NCBI RefSeq assembly: GCF_003194385.1
Contig: NZ_LAPT01000024.1
Span: forward strand, 1 to 56,195
Direction: 5' to 3'
Origin: Pokkaliibacter plantistimulans
GTDB lineage: Bacteria; Pseudomonadota; Gammaproteobacteria; Pseudomonadales; Balneatricaceae
DNA: 56,195 nucleotides
Below the pieces are notes generated by a model. The model saw only the letters and a program-made list of their open reading frames with translations, was not told where the DNA came from and ran no database searches. Both the position numbers and the translations under genes were made by a program. This document shows positions 56,091 to 56,195 of this stretch, piece by piece; position 1 is the stretch's first letter, and the number at the start of each line of letters is the position of its first letter.

Positions 56091-56195
56091 ATGAACAATC
56101 AAGAACTTCTTGTGCAGGCACTCGCTCATCTCCCCCCATCAGTCAGTGCCTATGCTGAGGGAGCTGAGCTGATTATTACAGCAGGCAGCCAGCAG
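56091..56195 (+). CDS. Start of an unidentified gene, cut by the window edge
   Basis: 35 codons open to the edge (begins MNNQELLVQALAHLPPSVSA). No family recognised and the ribosome site is weak. Upstream, ttctat...atagaa (56056-56061, 56078-56083) flanks a ttcatgaa palindrome, which might be an operator. Confidence 0.4.
   Translation, partial: MNNQELLVQALAHLPPSVSAYAEGAELIITAGSQQ

Overview
The window reads as ordinary chromosome of a gammaproteobacterium. Gene content (PilMNOPQ, GltBD, UbiEJ, HslVU, a Pseudomonas-type FtsN/SPOR protein, DamX) and protein sequences fit an Oceanospirillales/Pseudomonadales-type marine or environmental bacterium. The genus is not decided by anything I can see. 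The core block from about 5.7 to 36.9 kb follows, from memory, the gene order of Pseudomonas aeruginosa PAO1 around gltD-gltB-damX-aroB-aroK-pilQPONM-ponA-malic enzyme-rpmE-priA-argS-ftsN-hslV-hslU-DUF971 ... ubiE. No tRNA, rRNA, CRISPR array, transposase or phage gene was found.

Layout. 0.1-5.7 kb: a copy of a palindromic repeat, a PAS-GGDEF-EAL protein, ilvD and a Crp/Fnr regulator. 5.8-7.9 kb: ubiE-ubiJ-gloC (ubiquinone synthesis plus a glyoxalase-II-like hydrolase). 8.0-9.1 kb: an AT-richer cargo pair, a cytoplasmic-type PGRP/AmpD-fold amidase followed by a small lipoprotein. 9.2-17.3 kb: hslVU-DUF971, ftsN, argS, priA, rpmE. 17.7-30.2 kb: malic enzyme, PBP1A, the type IV pilus alignment/secretin operon pilMNOPQ, aroK, aroB, damX. 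30.9-38.3 kb: gltB, gltD (GOGAT) and alanine dehydrogenase. 38.4-44.6 kb: a four-gene operon of three SPFH/HflKC-like membrane proteins and a His-rich P1B-type metal ATPase. 45.1-47.2 kb: a stand-alone Aer-type PAS protein and a chemoreceptor ending in a zinc-binding CZB domain. 47.2-48.7 kb: HbpS/GlcG-like secreted protein with a divergent LysR regulator. 48.8-50.7 kb: an AAA ATPase plus TOPRIM-like protein that looks like an anti-phage pair. 50.6-52.6 kb: aldo/keto reductase and FAD oxidoreductase. 52.96-55.1 kb: a probable secreted cell-wall-hydrolase toxin, its signal-peptide-bearing immunity protein, then an orphan toxin C-terminal remnant joined to a second, paralogous immunity gene. 55.3-56.2 kb: GNAT acetyltransferase, second copy of the palindromic repeat, and the start of an unidentified gene.

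Most interesting parts: (1) the toxin/immunity locus at 52.96-55.1 kb, which preserves a sequence footprint of toxin-tip exchange; (2) the ATPase/TOPRIM-like pair with a non-canonical Walker B and a structured leader; (3) the amidase/lipoprotein pair, sitting where Pseudomonas carries its pha genes; (4) the SPFH-trio/metal-ATPase operon next to a bipartite PAS + CZB energy/metal-taxis receptor. Functions of these four are inferences; the core genes are secure.
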